Below, piece by piece: positions 45,969 through 58,088 of a stretch of 64,000 bases of DNA. The stretch is from contig JAURVB010002143.1 of the NCBI GenBank assembly GCA_033002965.1, positions 1 to 64,000 of the forward strand. The letters are read 5' to 3'. Below the pieces are notes generated by a model. That model made no database searches and was not told where the DNA came from. It worked only from the letters and a program-made list of their open reading frames with translations. The position numbers and the translations under genes are program-made. Numbering within the stretch: the first letter of the stretch is position 1; the number at the start of each line of letters is the position of its first letter. The DNA is from Piper betle. Taxonomy: Eukaryota; Streptophyta; Magnoliopsida; Piperales; Piperaceae.

Positions 45969-48934
45969 TGTAAAACCCACAATTCGAGTTAGGGTTTTAT
46001 ATTCAGAACCGGTCGGGTCGACCGTTATTTTTCGAGTTGAGTCAGTTTCAGGACACGTGTACCGAGCCGACGCCGGTCGCGTGTATGAGCTATGAGGGTC
46101 ATGCGTACCCAAGTATATGATGATAACGTCATGAACACAGCAGAACAGAATGAGTTATCAGAATATATAAGAGTATGCTAGTGATTTTTTTATTTTTATA
46201 TATAGTGGATCGTAGAATTAGTTTTAGGCCGTTTACCGCGTTAGGACGCGTTACGGGCATTTTGGGTGGGTTGATAGTTCTAGAGCATATCATTATGATT
46301 TTTTGGTGTTGTTTGATTTTATGGGATTTTTCCCATATTTTTCTGGAATTTTTTTTAATGACTTAAATATTATTTTGACTCGAGTCGGAGACGAGTCAAG
46401 TAATATTTACGACTTTGCCACCACACACACCCCGCGCCTTGCCTTTCTTCCCCAAACCCTACCTCGACGCGCCGCCACTGCGCGTCGCCGCCGCCGCCAC
46501 GGCCGACGCCGCCTGGCCGTCGATCGACGCCGCCCAGCCCGGCCACGGCGTCGCCGTGCCGCCCCGACCAGGTCCGGCGACGTCGGGCCGCCGCGACGCG
46601 AGGAAGCCACGCCGCGACGCCGCGCCCGCGTTGCGCTTCCGTCGCCGATTCCGCCGCCGGCGACCAGCGCCGCCGCGATCGGTCGGTCGCCTCAGCACCC
46701 TCAGCCCTCCAGCGACCTTCCCCGACCGGAACGGAGGCCGTCGCCGCCGTGGCCGGCCGGATCTAGCCACCCATCGCGCCGCCGGCTCTGTTTTACCATT
46801 TTCCGGCGAGCCGCCACCTCCGTTGGCCACGTCTGACGTCATAGATGAGTCGGGCTCGCCGAGCCGGTTCCGAGGGTACCCAACACGACCCCTTTCCGAC
46901 CAGTAGACGCCGCCGGCGATTGTCGCCGGAAAACCACCGGAAGTCGCCGGAAAACCGCCAGTAGCTGCCGGAAAACCGCCGGAAAATCGGAATTTCTGGA
47001 ATTCGCCGGAATTCACCGGATCTTCCGCGGGGCTCACCCAGTGGAGCCAGATCGAGCTTCGGACGCCGATGAGCGCCGAATTTGAGCTCCGAGACGCGCG
47101 ACGGAACCCTAGCCGTCGCCGATTGCCGACGACGTGAGGTATAATTACCTCCGATTTGATTATTTAAATTGATGAATTGTTAGCATAGCATGGTAGCATG
47201 GACTTGATTAATTATCATGATAATGTCTGATTACTGAATGAAGTAATGATATGTATGATTTGAGGGATTGTAAATGAATAGTAAGTGATCTAATGAGATA
47301 GAAGTGAGTTGGAGCATGATAAGTCGAGTCATGATGTAACTTAGAAAAACACAGTAAAATATGGTATGAATAGTATGAGTTAGGATTATTTTACTTTTAT
47401 GATTATTTGATTGTTATGGATGATGATGATTGTTGTGTGTGATGTTATTGAGTTTGATGCATCATTTAGTTAGCGGGCGTTAGTATTTAGTTTTGATGTG
47501 TAGGTACGGAGTAGGAGCTCGCCGCCTAGGCGCGATGACACGCTTGGAGCTTCTACCAGGTCCGTTTAGGACTCGTCTTGTTTTACTCTTTTCTATTGTA
47601 TGTTTGATTTTATTGTTTGCAGGACGGGTTAAGTGGCGTTTTATCGGATCCCACTTAACTCGGGCCATTTAATCGAACATTTTCCGGATTAATAACCCCT
47701 CGAGGATGAGATCCCTCGAGGATGATTTCGAAAACAAGATCCACCACAAGTTGCCTTCGGGCCTATTATATGAATCCCTTCCCAGGCCTATATATATATG
47801 TAGTTTATCGAGTTTTCAGTGAGACGAGAGATGGAGAAATCGACTGCACGTACCATGCAGAGGATGCCGTGACAGTCAAAGCGGGCTCTGGATTAGTGCC
47901 AGCGGACTGTTCCATTCCCGAGGGATCCTGACAACTCCGCGTTTGAGTTCCTCACACCCGGAGAACGTGGAGGTTTACGGGTACTGTTTAGTACAGCGCA
48001 TGTCCGGACTTGTGGTTCAAAGGGTACTAAAGGCGACTGCCTGAGAGTACTCGGCCTTCGTGCTCAAGGCCAGGAGAAATATGGAGGTAAGGAGAGGGCT
48101 TAGGATAAAGTTTCACGAGAAGTACTGAAAAAGAAGTGCTGAGAGTAGCACAGTACCAACAGCAGAGCAGTAAGTTCGGGATGCTACCGGGTCTGCAGCC
48201 CAGTGGCTCCTCAGTAGTGCCCTTCAGAGTGTTCACGTGGAGTATGATGTTTTCTTTCATATGAGAGTTTGCTCTCATAGCCAGTTTGTTATAGTTATTT
48301 TATTTTCCGGACCAGTAACGCTTGTTACTGACGTTTTTCTTATATATATGTAGGTGATAAGCACGAGATGGATGAGCCGGCCAGGACGGAGGAGCAATGA
48401 GGTCTTCTGCACACACACATTAGATGATTGAATGTTTAATGTTGTGTTTATTATGTTATTATATTATGAACATGACTATGATTAAATGTTTGAGACATGA
48501 CAATGATATGAAATGAAATGATCAGAGTAGCGCAGCAAAAGTGTGATGGGTTAAGACCCAAGCTTCAGAATGAGATGTATAGTAGATTAGATTCTGTGTG
48601 AATGAAATTGTTGATATATGCGTTATATATATTTGTATATATGTATTTTGACAGGGTGGCCCCTAATTGCACTTTTAGGGGAAACTCTGTCTATTGTATT
48701 TTAAATTTTTATTAATTTTGATCGTAATTGTGTTGGTGTGTATTTTGATTTGCATGTCATTCATGTAGTACCATGTTAGGGTTTTATGCATTTATCCATG
48801 CATGACAAGTCGTATCTTCATCTTAAGACGCCGAGATTGGATCCGCATGAGTTAGGTTCGGGTTAGCCGACCTAACCGGGGCCTGTAACATGCCGGTTCG
48901 GTTCACGAGCGTGAACCGGATTTGGGGTGTTACA
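45969..48934 (+). repeat. 5' LTR of the LARD-like element
   Basis: It starts TGTAAAACCCACAATTCGAG and ends GGATTTGGGGTGTTACA. Inside are the TTTTGACTCGAGTC module (46374), a GC-rich CpG-dense block (46410-47130) with CCGGAAAA-type short repeats, then AT-rich sequence, a TATATATATATG tract near 47790 and the 3' part with the TACGGAGTAGGAGCT landmark near 47503. The frames in the GC block are proline/arginine-rich on both strands and probably not coding. Confidence 0.92.
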
Positions 48935-48938
48935 AGAT

Positions 48939-48950
48939 TGGTATCAGAGC
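48939..48950 (+). other. Primer-binding site for initiator Met-tRNA
   Basis: TGGTATCAGAGC lies 4 bases after the 5' LTR. It is complementary to the 3' end of plant initiator Met-tRNA and would prime minus-strand DNA synthesis. Confidence 0.9.
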
Positions 48951-51900
48951 CACTCTCGGCCGATTAAGATGTATGATACTTTTATAGGTGATGTGTGTGC
49001 AAAGACTGCTCCAAGTCCAGCTGGCAGGTATGTTTCTGTTTATTTTCCTTACATGCAGATTCTTATTGATAAGTTGTTTGGACTACAGTGTATTCAGGAC
49101 CTTATTAGAAGTGTGTGGAATTAGCCTTAGTTAAGTTGACATGCCATATATGGATTGTTATCATGATATCAGATTGCTTGCCCAGTTAGATGTGAGCAGG
49201 GAATGTTGTAGTACTAGCAAAGGTATAATGGGTATAAAGTCTTATTTTATACCACATTCGGACGTTAGTAGATGTGAGCAGGAATCTGACAAGATTGTCT
49301 TGATGGGCTTAGAGACCCACTAGTTCTGTCCATCGCATAAGTGAATTAGATGATTGACTAGATGTTAGTGTCTTGCATGTCACCACATTAGTCCTGTTTC
49401 CATGGGACATGGTGTACATGATAGGAATGAGTTAAAAAAAAAAAGAAAAGGTAATAATAAGGAGCTTGAAGTATAGAGATATTAACAAGTTAGTTGGCAC
49501 ATGAGATGAGCCACTTCCAGGAGATAGTGATGAATGAGGATGAGTAGTGTAGTGGATCGACAGTTTGATTAGCACTTCACCGCATCCTCCTCTTTCACTA
49601 GTTTATGACCTATGGGCAGAAGTTTTGACTTCCTTTTGCCCGACATAGGTCTTGATATGACGAGGAAAAGATCAGGACTACCATTGCCTATGAGATTAGT
49701 TATTTGACCAGATTCTACCAGAGATAAGGTGCCAGACCAGTGATTACTGTGTGAGGACCAGTTAACAGTGATAGAAGCAGCCACTCTAAATTTCAGGAGA
49801 TCAGAGTGGGGTTTGGCATAGGTTGACCATCATATGTGTCAGCATCATGATCCAAACCCCTCTGGATCAGACACGCATGATTGGACAACCTGAACCGAGT
49901 TAATAGCAGCCAGGATATGGCAGAGATAGTAGTAGATTTACGATGCATATGAGTAGGATTAGATATTTCTGCATCTAGGTAATGCACAATCGCCGACCGA
50001 GTGCACAACCACCGACCGAATGCACAACCACCGACCGAGTGCACAACCACCGACCGAGGTGCACAACCACCGACCGAACGCACAACCACCGACCGAGTGC
50101 ACAACCACCGACCGAGGTGCACAACCGCCGACCGAGTTGCACAACCGCCGACCGAGTTGCACAACCGCCGACCGAGTTGCACAACCACCGACCGCAGACG
50201 CACTACCGCCGTCCGTGTATTGCTCATCCGCCGACCGAGTAGATTAGTTAGATCCTAGTAGGACCAGAATTTGAGGAACAAGATATAGCTACAGTGGACA
50301 TTAGCAGAACATCTAGAGTTAGGAAAATGGTGGGTTATTTTGATGAGATGGCATAGGATCTGACTCCACAGCTCTCTTGCAATCATTGTCTTGACCTGAC
50401 ACCTTTGGGTCAGATGTATATTGCAAGACGACTACATTAGACATTGTTAGTAACAGTCTCGTAAGGATGTGCGTGGACAGAGTTAGAAACCATGACAGCA
50501 TGACCTCCAGATGGGATGGTCACAATGATCAGATTGTGCAGATTACATGAGAGTACATCCATGGGCCACAACTAGCATGCAATAGATTAGATGGTTAGTA
50601 GACGGTCAAAGATGCTGTTGAACCCATTTAGCGATTGGCCAGCCAGCGATAGGAGGTTGACTTAGTATGGAGGCATGGATAGTAGAGGGTTAGTGAGGAA
50701 GGGTCTTTCAGAGAGAGATTGATTTCCTTGTGTTTCGCCAGCACGATTAGGTTCTCACCTTGAACCATAGGATTGAGCCTTGCCCGAGTATAGAGGTACC
50801 TCTATGGTACTGATTAGGGTTTATAGTATAGGTAGATGTTTGCAGATCGATCTTCCGAGGAGGATTTCACCCCAACATGAGAGTGGACCAGATGGAGTAT
50901 ATCAGTGTATGCTCATCTTTATTTATAGCCTTGCTTGAGAGTCTACCACAGCGGTAGTAGTCATGTGAGTTGAGATTAGTACTACAAATCGGTACGGGAC
51001 GGCAGGTCACACACCACTGAAGAGCGGACGAGACACGCGTCAAACCTCACATATAAGTCCCCGTAGACTTGAGGGGAGACAGTGGTTCTTTGGGTCGTTT
51101 GAGCCCCGCCCGTTTAGAAGTGCGTGACTAGTACAGTATCGAGAAACATGTGCCTACTGTTAGCTGATTAAACTAGAGCCACTTAGGAGTCGTTTCTGAG
51201 ATTTGTCATTGATTGACTGTTCCACAGACTGATCACCTGTGGCATAGTGAATTGTGGTGATCTTAGAGACAAGTCCATAGACCTACCGATATTTTGGCCA
51301 CCCTGTATGCTACATAGGGATTTTATCTCCCCTACTATTTGCATGAGACTTTAACCTTGCCATAGATAAGAGTTGCGCAGCAGAAGCGTGTGAGCCTATA
51401 ACCCACAGGTCCCAGGATTCCCTGTTTATCTAGCATTAGATATTACATGTGAGGATGAGATGTTCCTATTGAGAGTTCTTGAGCAGTGTGATTAGATTTC
51501 CATGAGATTCAGCCTCCTTTCCTATAACCCAGAGATGTTAGACAGAGTGGAGTTTTCACTTGAGGATTTCCACTCACCCTTTTGTATGTATCAGTTCTAC
51601 CATCAATTTACCCAGAGGATTGAGATGAGTATACATTGACCAGAGCACAGAGCACAGATCACAGAGCACACGCCACAGACCAGATGCAGATTCTCCAGCC
51701 CCATGCAGAGTATGTTATCATACTCCTTGAGACACGCTGTGTATGTACAGGTGTTCTCGCCTCCTTTCAGCAGTAGTTAGTGGTTGTATAGATAGTCACC
51801 TGAGCCGTAGTATGCAGTAGAGTCATAGTAGCTATCCTTGTTCTCTTATAGAACAGAGTGAGATACTGGACTCAGGACCGAGTCAACTAGGACCCCGTGA

Positions 51901-52486
51901 GCGGTCCAGTTCCTTATACAAGGACACTTGAGAGTTGGATCTAGACTGGCGATAGTGAGCCGATGCAGCTCATTAACCTATACATCGTACCTAGTAGGAA
52001 ACTTATAGCATACCTTAGGATGGTTGTGGGACCTAGAGATAGAGTTTCTTGAGGGTATATGTAGTTGACTTTTCACACAGATGAGATTCAGAGAGACACG
52101 GGTAGATGTTAGCAGGTAGGTCGTGCCCTCGATATAGTCTTCCCAGATATAGCTCAGATTAGAACCTTGCGATACTCTAGAGTATCTGCTTGACCAACCT
52201 AGTAGGCCCTTAGGGGTGACCTAGGGTTTTCCGCCGAGTTAGCAGTAGGGATCAGAACAGAAGAGAAGGATAATGATAATGTCAGAACAGACACAGGAAG
52301 TATAGAATCCCGAACGTTTGAGATGGTCAGCATCACTAGCATGACTCGCCACGTCGGTACCACTACGGTCAGTGAGGTTGTATATGGCTATCGAAGAGTA
52401 GAGGATACAACAGGTGTGTATCTAGCTTCCAGGTAGTAGTTCAGCAGAACCTCCTTGAGTTAAAATTTCGAGGACGAAATTTTTAT
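48951..52486 (+). other. Non-coding internal region of the LARD
   Basis: Apart from the minisatellite, frames are shorter than about 75 residues and show no conserved retroviral-type motif. Such cores usually carry packaging and dimerisation signals. I cannot point to a particular one. Confidence 0.7.
49979..50232 (+). repeat. Minisatellite of ~13 units (19-21 bp) in the LARD core
   Basis: Units of the form GCACAACCACCGACCGAGT are repeated about 13 times head-to-tail with one- or two-base length changes and A/G variation (CCACCGACC versus CCGCCGACC). The last two units are degenerate. The array is open in all three plus frames (for example H-N-H-R-P repeats), a by-product of its composition. 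Confidence 0.92.
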
Positions 52487-52499
52487 AAGGAGGGAAGAT
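52487..52499 (+). other. Polypurine tract
   Basis: AAGGAGGGAAGAT lies directly before the 3' LTR (TGTAAAACC from 52500), the expected primer for plus-strand synthesis. Confidence 0.85.
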
Positions 52500-55439
52500 T
52501 GTAAAACCCACGATTCGAGTTAGGGTTTTATATTCAGAACCGGTCGGGTCGACCGTTATTTTTCGAGTTGAGTCAGTTTCAGGACACGTGTACCGAGCCG
52601 ACGCCGGTCGCGTGTATGAGCTATGAGGGTCATGCGTACCCAAGTATATGATGATAACGTCATGAACACAGCAGAACAGAATGAGTTATCAGAATATATA
52701 AGAGTATGCTAGTGATTTTTTTATTTTTATATATAGTGGATCGTAGAATTAGTTTTAGGCCGTTTACCGCGTTAGGACGCGTTACGGGCATTTTGGGTGG
52801 GTTGATAGTTCTAGAGCATATCATTATGATTTTTTGGTGTTGTTTGATTTTATGGGATTTTTCCCATATTTTTCTGGAATTTTTTTAAGACTTAAATATT
52901 ATTTTGACTCGAGTCGGAGACGAGTCAAGTAATATTTACGACTTTGCCACCCACACACCCCGCGCATTGCTTTCTTCCCCAAACCCTAACCTCGACGCGC
53001 CGCCACTGCGCGTCGCCACCGCCGCCACGGCCGACGCCGCCTGGCCGTCGATCGACGCCGCCCAGCCCGGCCACGGCGTCGCCGTGCCGCCCCGACCAGG
53101 TCCGGCCCCATCGGACCGCCGCGACGCGGAAGCCACGCCGCGACGCCGCGCCCGCGTTGCGCTTCCGTCGCCGATTCCGCCGCCGGCGACCAGCGCCGCC
53201 GCGATCGGTCGGTCGCCTCAGCACCCTCAGGCCTCCAGCGACCTTCCCCGACCGGAACGGAGGCCGTCGCCGCCGTGGCCGGCCGGATCTAGCCACCCAT
53301 CGCCGCCGCCGCTCTGTTTTACCATTTTCCGGCGAGCCGCCACCTCCGTTGGCCGCGTCGACCTCGTAGATGAGTCGGGCTCGCCGAGCCGGTTCCGAGG
53401 GTACCCAACACGACCCCTTTCCGACCAGTAGACGCCGCCGGCGATTGTCGCCGGAAAACCACCGGAAGTCGCCGGAAAACCGCCAGTAGCTGCCGGAAAA
53501 CCGCCGGAAAATCGGAATTTCTGGAATTCGCCGGAATTCACCGGATCTTCCGCGGGGCTCACCCAGTGGAGCCCGATCGAGCTTCGGACGCCGATGAGCG
53601 CCGAATTTGAGCTCCGAGACGCGCGACGGAACCCTAGCCGTCGCCGATTGCCGACGACGTGAGGTATAATTACCTCCGATTTGATTATTTAAATTGATAA
53701 TTGTTAGCATAACATGATAGGATTGATTAATTCATCATGATAATGTCTGAGCATGAATGAAGTAATGATATGTATGATATGATTGGTAGTGAATGAATAG
53801 TAAGTGATCTAATGATGATAAAGTGAATTTGAGCATGTTAATCGTGGTACGATGTAACTTAGGAAAAACACAGTAAAATTGGTATGAATAGCATTGAGTT
53901 AGGATTATTACTTTTATGATTATTTGATTGATTGATTTGATGATGTTGTATGTGATGGTCATTGTGTTTGATTCATCATTTAGTTAGCGGGCGTTAGTAT
54001 TTAGTTTTGATGTGTAGGTACGGAGTAGGAGCTTGCCGCCTAGGCGCGATGACACGCTTGGAGCTTCTACCAGGTCCGTTTAGGACTCGTCTTGTTTTAC
54101 TCTTTTCTATTGTATGTTTGATTTATTGTTTGCAGGACGGGTTAAGTGGCATTTTATCGGATCCCACTTAACTCGGGCCATTTAATCGAACATTTTCCGG
54201 ATTAATAACCCCTCGAGGATGAGATCCCTCGAGGTTGATTTCGAAAACAAGATCCACCACAAGTTGCCTTCGGGCCTATTATGTGAACTCCCTACCCAAG
54301 CCTATATATATATAGTTTATCGTGTTTTCAGTGAGACGAGAGATGGAGAAATCGACTGCACGTACCATGCAGAGGATGCCGTGACAGTCAAAGCGGGCTC
54401 TGGATTAGTGCCAGCGGACTGTTCCATTCCCGAAGGATCCTGATAACTCCGCGTTTGAGTTCCTCACACCCGGAGAACGTGGAGGTTTACGGGTACTGTT
54501 TACTACAGCGCATGTCCGGACTTGTGGTTCAAAGGGTACTAAAGGCGACTGCCTGAGAGTACTCGGCCTTCGTGCTCAAGGCCAGGAGAAATATGGAGGT
54601 AAGGAGAGGGCTTAGGATAAAGTTTCACGAGAAGTACTGAAAAAGAAGTGCTGAGAGTAGCACAGTACCAACAGCAGAGCAGTAAGTTCGGGATGCTACC
54701 GGGTCTGCAGCCCAGTGGCTCCTCAGTAGTGCCCTTCAGAGTGTTCACGTGGAGTATGACGTTTTCTTTCATATGAGAGTTTGCTCTCATAGCCAGCTTG
54801 TTATAGTTATTTTATTTTCCGGACCAGTAACACTTGTTACTGACGTTTTTCTTATATATATGTAGGTGATAAGCACGAGATGGATGTGCCGGCCGGGACG
54901 GAGGAGCAATAAGGTCTTCTGCGCACACACATTGGGTGATTGAATGTTTCATGTTTTGTTTATGATGTTATTTAATAAACATGCTATGATTAAATATTTG
55001 AGGCATGACAATGATATGAAATGAAATGATCAGAGTAGCGCAGCAAAAGTGTGATGGGTTAGGACCCAAGTTCCAGAATGAGCTTATAGTATATCAGATT
55101 GTGTGTTAATGAAATTGTTGATATATGCTATATATACCTGTATATATTATTTTGACAGGGTGGACCCTAATTGCACTTTTAGGGGAGACTTCTGTCTATT
55201 GTATTTTAGAATTTTTATTGAGTTTGATCGTAATTGTATTGGTGTGTATTTTGAATTGCATGTCATTCATGTAGTACCATGTTAGGGTTTGTGCATTCAT
55301 CCATGTATTGCGAGTTGTATCTTCATCTTAAGACGCCGAGATTGGATCCGTATAAGTTAGGTTCGGGTTAGCTGACCTAACCGAGGCCTGTAACATGCTG
55401 GTTCGGTTCACGAGCGTGAACCGGATTTGGGGTGTTACA
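52500..55439 (+). repeat. 3' LTR of the LARD-like element
   Basis: It is nearly identical to the 5' LTR, with scattered substitutions and one- to three-base indels (for example near 52875, 53110, 53300 and 53730). It includes the same TTTTGACTCGAGTC module (52902), GC-rich block and terminal GGTGTTACA. Confidence 0.92.
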
Positions 55440-55975
55440 CTCAAACCCGATCGAACTTTGGGTGCTGCCGACCGCTAAATTCGAGCTGCTAGTAGCCACC
55501 TCCGGTAATAGTTGTCCGAAAACCAGATTCGCTGGAATTCATCAATCTTCCGCCGAACTCTTCCACTCAAACCCGATCGACCTTTGGGTGCTGCTGACCG
55601 CTGAATTCGAGCTTCGAAACGAGCGACGAAACCCTAGCCGTTGCCGATTGCCAACAATGCGAGGTATAATTACCTCCAATTTAATTATTTAAAATTGATA
55701 ATTATTTGCACAACATGATAGGATTGGTTGTTTGACGTGATGAATGCCTGATAGTGGATGAAGTCATATTTGTATAATTTGAGTTATGCTTAATAAATGC
55801 TAATTATCTAATTAAGTAAATTAAATTCTAGCATATTAGTTGACTGCAACGTAATTTTAAAAAACATAATAAAATTGATGTGAATAAGATGAGATAAGGA
55901 TATTTTTATTGTGATGAGGATTGTTGATTGTTTGATGGGTGATGAGTGTTGTGAGTATGATTGAGTATTTTGTTG
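55440..55975 (+). mobile_element. Older LTR, 3' part
   Basis: It continues the LTR interrupted at 45968. It contains a second copy of ATAGTTGTCCGAAAACCAGA and of the following ~128 bases (about 55490-55617), so the young element sits in the first unit of a tandem duplication. Then comes GAGGTATAATTACCTCC as in the young LTR at 47136-47160, and similarity fades by about 55975. No 3' end of this older LTR is present. Confidence 0.75.
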
Positions 55976-56032
55976 ATAGAGTATTTTGTGAATTTTTAAT
56001 CTTTATAACTATATGTTTTTCTCTAATACGAG

Positions 56033-56182
56033 CTTTAGAGCTTATGAACAAGTTGGTTTCGAGCTCATAAACAACCTGATTTCGAGTTCCCAACTGAGAT
56101 GGTTTCAAGCTCCCAAACAATTTCGTTTCGATCTCCCAAACGAGCTAATTTCGAGCTCCCAAACGAGCTGGTTTTGAGCTCT
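56033..56182 (+). repeat. Degenerate ~24-bp tandem repeat
   Basis: About six units of the form GAGCTCCCAAACGAGCTGGT are repeated with variation (CTCATAAACAACCTG, CTCCCAAACAATTTCG). The sequence to 56376 continues with CTCGAGTCGA-type phrases and ends in TTTAGCAACCCTA. Confidence 0.75.
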
Positions 56183-56379
56183 TTAAAATTTAATAGTTTA
56201 AGTGTATTCGAGCTCAAGTCGAGCTTGAACAATATCAAAAATATTTGAGTCGATTTCTAGCATATATGCTTGAAACTCATTCGATCTCAAGTCGACTTCA
56301 AACAAACTTCGAACTATTTGAGTCGAGTTTAGGCAAAAGGTGAGCTCAGCTCGCTTGCTCATTTAGCAACCCTATATGG

Positions 56380-58080
56380 GAGCAACTGATAATTGCTGCT
56401 TGCCACTTTAGCTTGGCTCCGAAGTGAGGAATAAGGATAAGGTTAAGAAAGAACTTAGTTTCTCCGCTCATAGTGCTGTTATTTTGATGTATCTCTTAGC
56501 TATCACTTGTGTTTCGAATCTTTCTTTCTCCCTGAAAAGAGAAGTTCTCACAAACTCAAAAGCATTTGTTCAATGCATTTATATGAATGTTTACATATAT
56601 ATACAATGGGTGTACTATTGGAAAAACCTAATTCTGTTTGGTGACAGAAAGGAGTATTTCCGTGACTTTTATTGGCGAATTTGTCCACAAAAATTTCAAA
56701 TAGAAGGCGCCAAAACAGTAACAATTTGTCACATGGGGTTAATTGTTCGAATATGCAAGTTTTTAAAGGAAAAGTTTTAGCCACGCACTAGTTTCAGAGT
56801 TTGTTATGTTTCAAATGCAAGTTCGTATTTACGAACTTATTAAGGTGTTCAAGAGGTTAATTAGAAGGATATTTTTTGTTATTTATAAATGATTGAATGG
56901 TCATCAAAATTCATTGACAGATTTTAGGCTTTTTGACAAGGAAATAAATTCGTCAAATTTTACTATCTAAGCTCGTTATTAAATAGGTATTTCTAGGTAA
57001 GTTTTTCTCTTTGCAGAAATATGTACCCACTTAATAAGCCTCTAAATAAGGATCAGATCACTACAAATTCATTTTCAAATCGAATAATTTTGGATGTAAC
57101 ATATATCTCAATATTTCAAAACTATATCTGATCCTAAACTAGTTATTCAAGCTAGTTCGTAATTGTATGTAAATTGATTTGATACAGATCAATTTCTATT
57201 GAATTATTGAACAACCCATCCATACGAGAGGATCGTAGGTGTGGGCCATGTGGCCCTAGTTCGTACATAAACAATTTTATGCAAGGCAAAGAAACCGAGT
57301 CAATGGGATGCAAAACTCGAGCTCGACTCGGTTGTCGGTGCTCATATGCCGGCAGTCACATCTTCCCTCGTCGCTCTTCCTTGATGCAAAGATGCGTGCA
57401 CTCGGATCAATCAATCTTGCTGCTTTCTTTTCCACTATATGTGGTTTTCTTTGTTAGTGAGGATTCAGTTGATTGGTGATGTTTTAGTTTCTCTTGAATG
57501 CCAAAGAATCAATTTTTATCACATTGGGGTAGTGGGTTTTGAAATTTGCTATTTATAGTTGCCTTAGAACTTATTCATTGAGTCATCCAATGAAAGAAGC
57601 TTGTATGAATTATTTTGAGAACAAGCTCATTCATGTCCATGTTTTGCTACTGCTTGTAAGATAGCTATTTGGAAGCAGCAGCTGGCATTAAAGTTAACTG
57701 CTGTATAGTTTCATACTGATTAACAAAAATTAATTTACTTTTATCTTTCAAAGCTTGATAAGCTCTATTTACATTTATCTTTTAAAATCTTGATAAGCTC
57801 TATCCAGTTATTCGAATGCAAGAGTGTGTTCTGGAGGTTGAAGGAGGATAATTTAAATAAACAAACAAAAGGGAAGATTTAATCATGAACAAAAGGGGGA
57901 TGACGAAACAACACTGTGTTGTGCAATCTTCCTTGGATGACAAAACACCCCCTGTTGTGTATTGTTTTTCCATTAATCAACTAAAAAACTCTCTTGTGTG
58001 TGATTTTAGTCTATTATTTCTTCACTCTCATGATTGATTTATCCGCCTTCCTTTCGTTCTTAACATTAAATGGGCTTTTA
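56380..58080. other. Spacer without recognisable genes
   Basis: The short frames (for example 57207-57479) have no conserved domain. A small direct repeat of AAGCTTGATAAGCTCTATxxA type lies near 57750-57800. Confidence 0.45.
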
Positions 58081-58088
58081 GTAAAGAT
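58081..58088 (+). repeat. Target-site duplication GTAAAGAT (left copy)
   Basis: GTAAAGAT is repeated exactly at 58958-58965 on the other side of the element; 8 bp is characteristic of hAT transposons. Confidence 0.9.

Larger units (their letters stand above)
45969..55439 (+). mobile_element. LARD-like non-autonomous LTR retrotransposon (9471 bp)
   Basis: Two LTRs of 2966 and 2940 bp (45969-48934, 52500-55439), both TG...CA, flank 3565 bp of internal DNA. The element has a Met-tRNA primer site, a purine tract and a CTCAA target duplication. The internal region holds no gag, protease, reverse transcriptase, RNase H or integrase frame, only a minisatellite and short frames. Long LTRs with a non-coding core of about 3.5 kb is the definition of a large retrotransposon derivative (LARD), which must borrow proteins from an autonomous partner. 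The CGAGGACGAAATTTTTATAA sequence before the purine tract is typical of Ty3/gypsy elements of the chromovirus type, so the partner is probably of that group. The LTRs are nearly identical over most of their length, so the insertion is fairly young. Confidence 0.92.

Noticed and set aside
46303..47037. Frames of 160-190 residues in the 5' LTR (and up to 261 residues in the 3' LTR)
   Set aside because: They overlap on both strands, differ in frame and length between the two LTRs because of small indels, and match no protein family.
49979..50232. Regular short repeats resembling a CRISPR array
   Set aside because: Units abut directly with no unique spacers, the context is a plant retrotransposon, and no cas-like gene is present. 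It is a minisatellite.
48951..52486. Decayed gag-pol in the retrotransposon core
   Set aside because: I looked for protease, reverse transcriptase and integrase motifs in the frames of this region and saw none; the core appears to be non-coding by origin.
56424..56780. 118-residue plus-strand frame
   Set aside because: The composition is that of AT-rich spacer with no recognisable domain, and an antisense frame covers the same bases.
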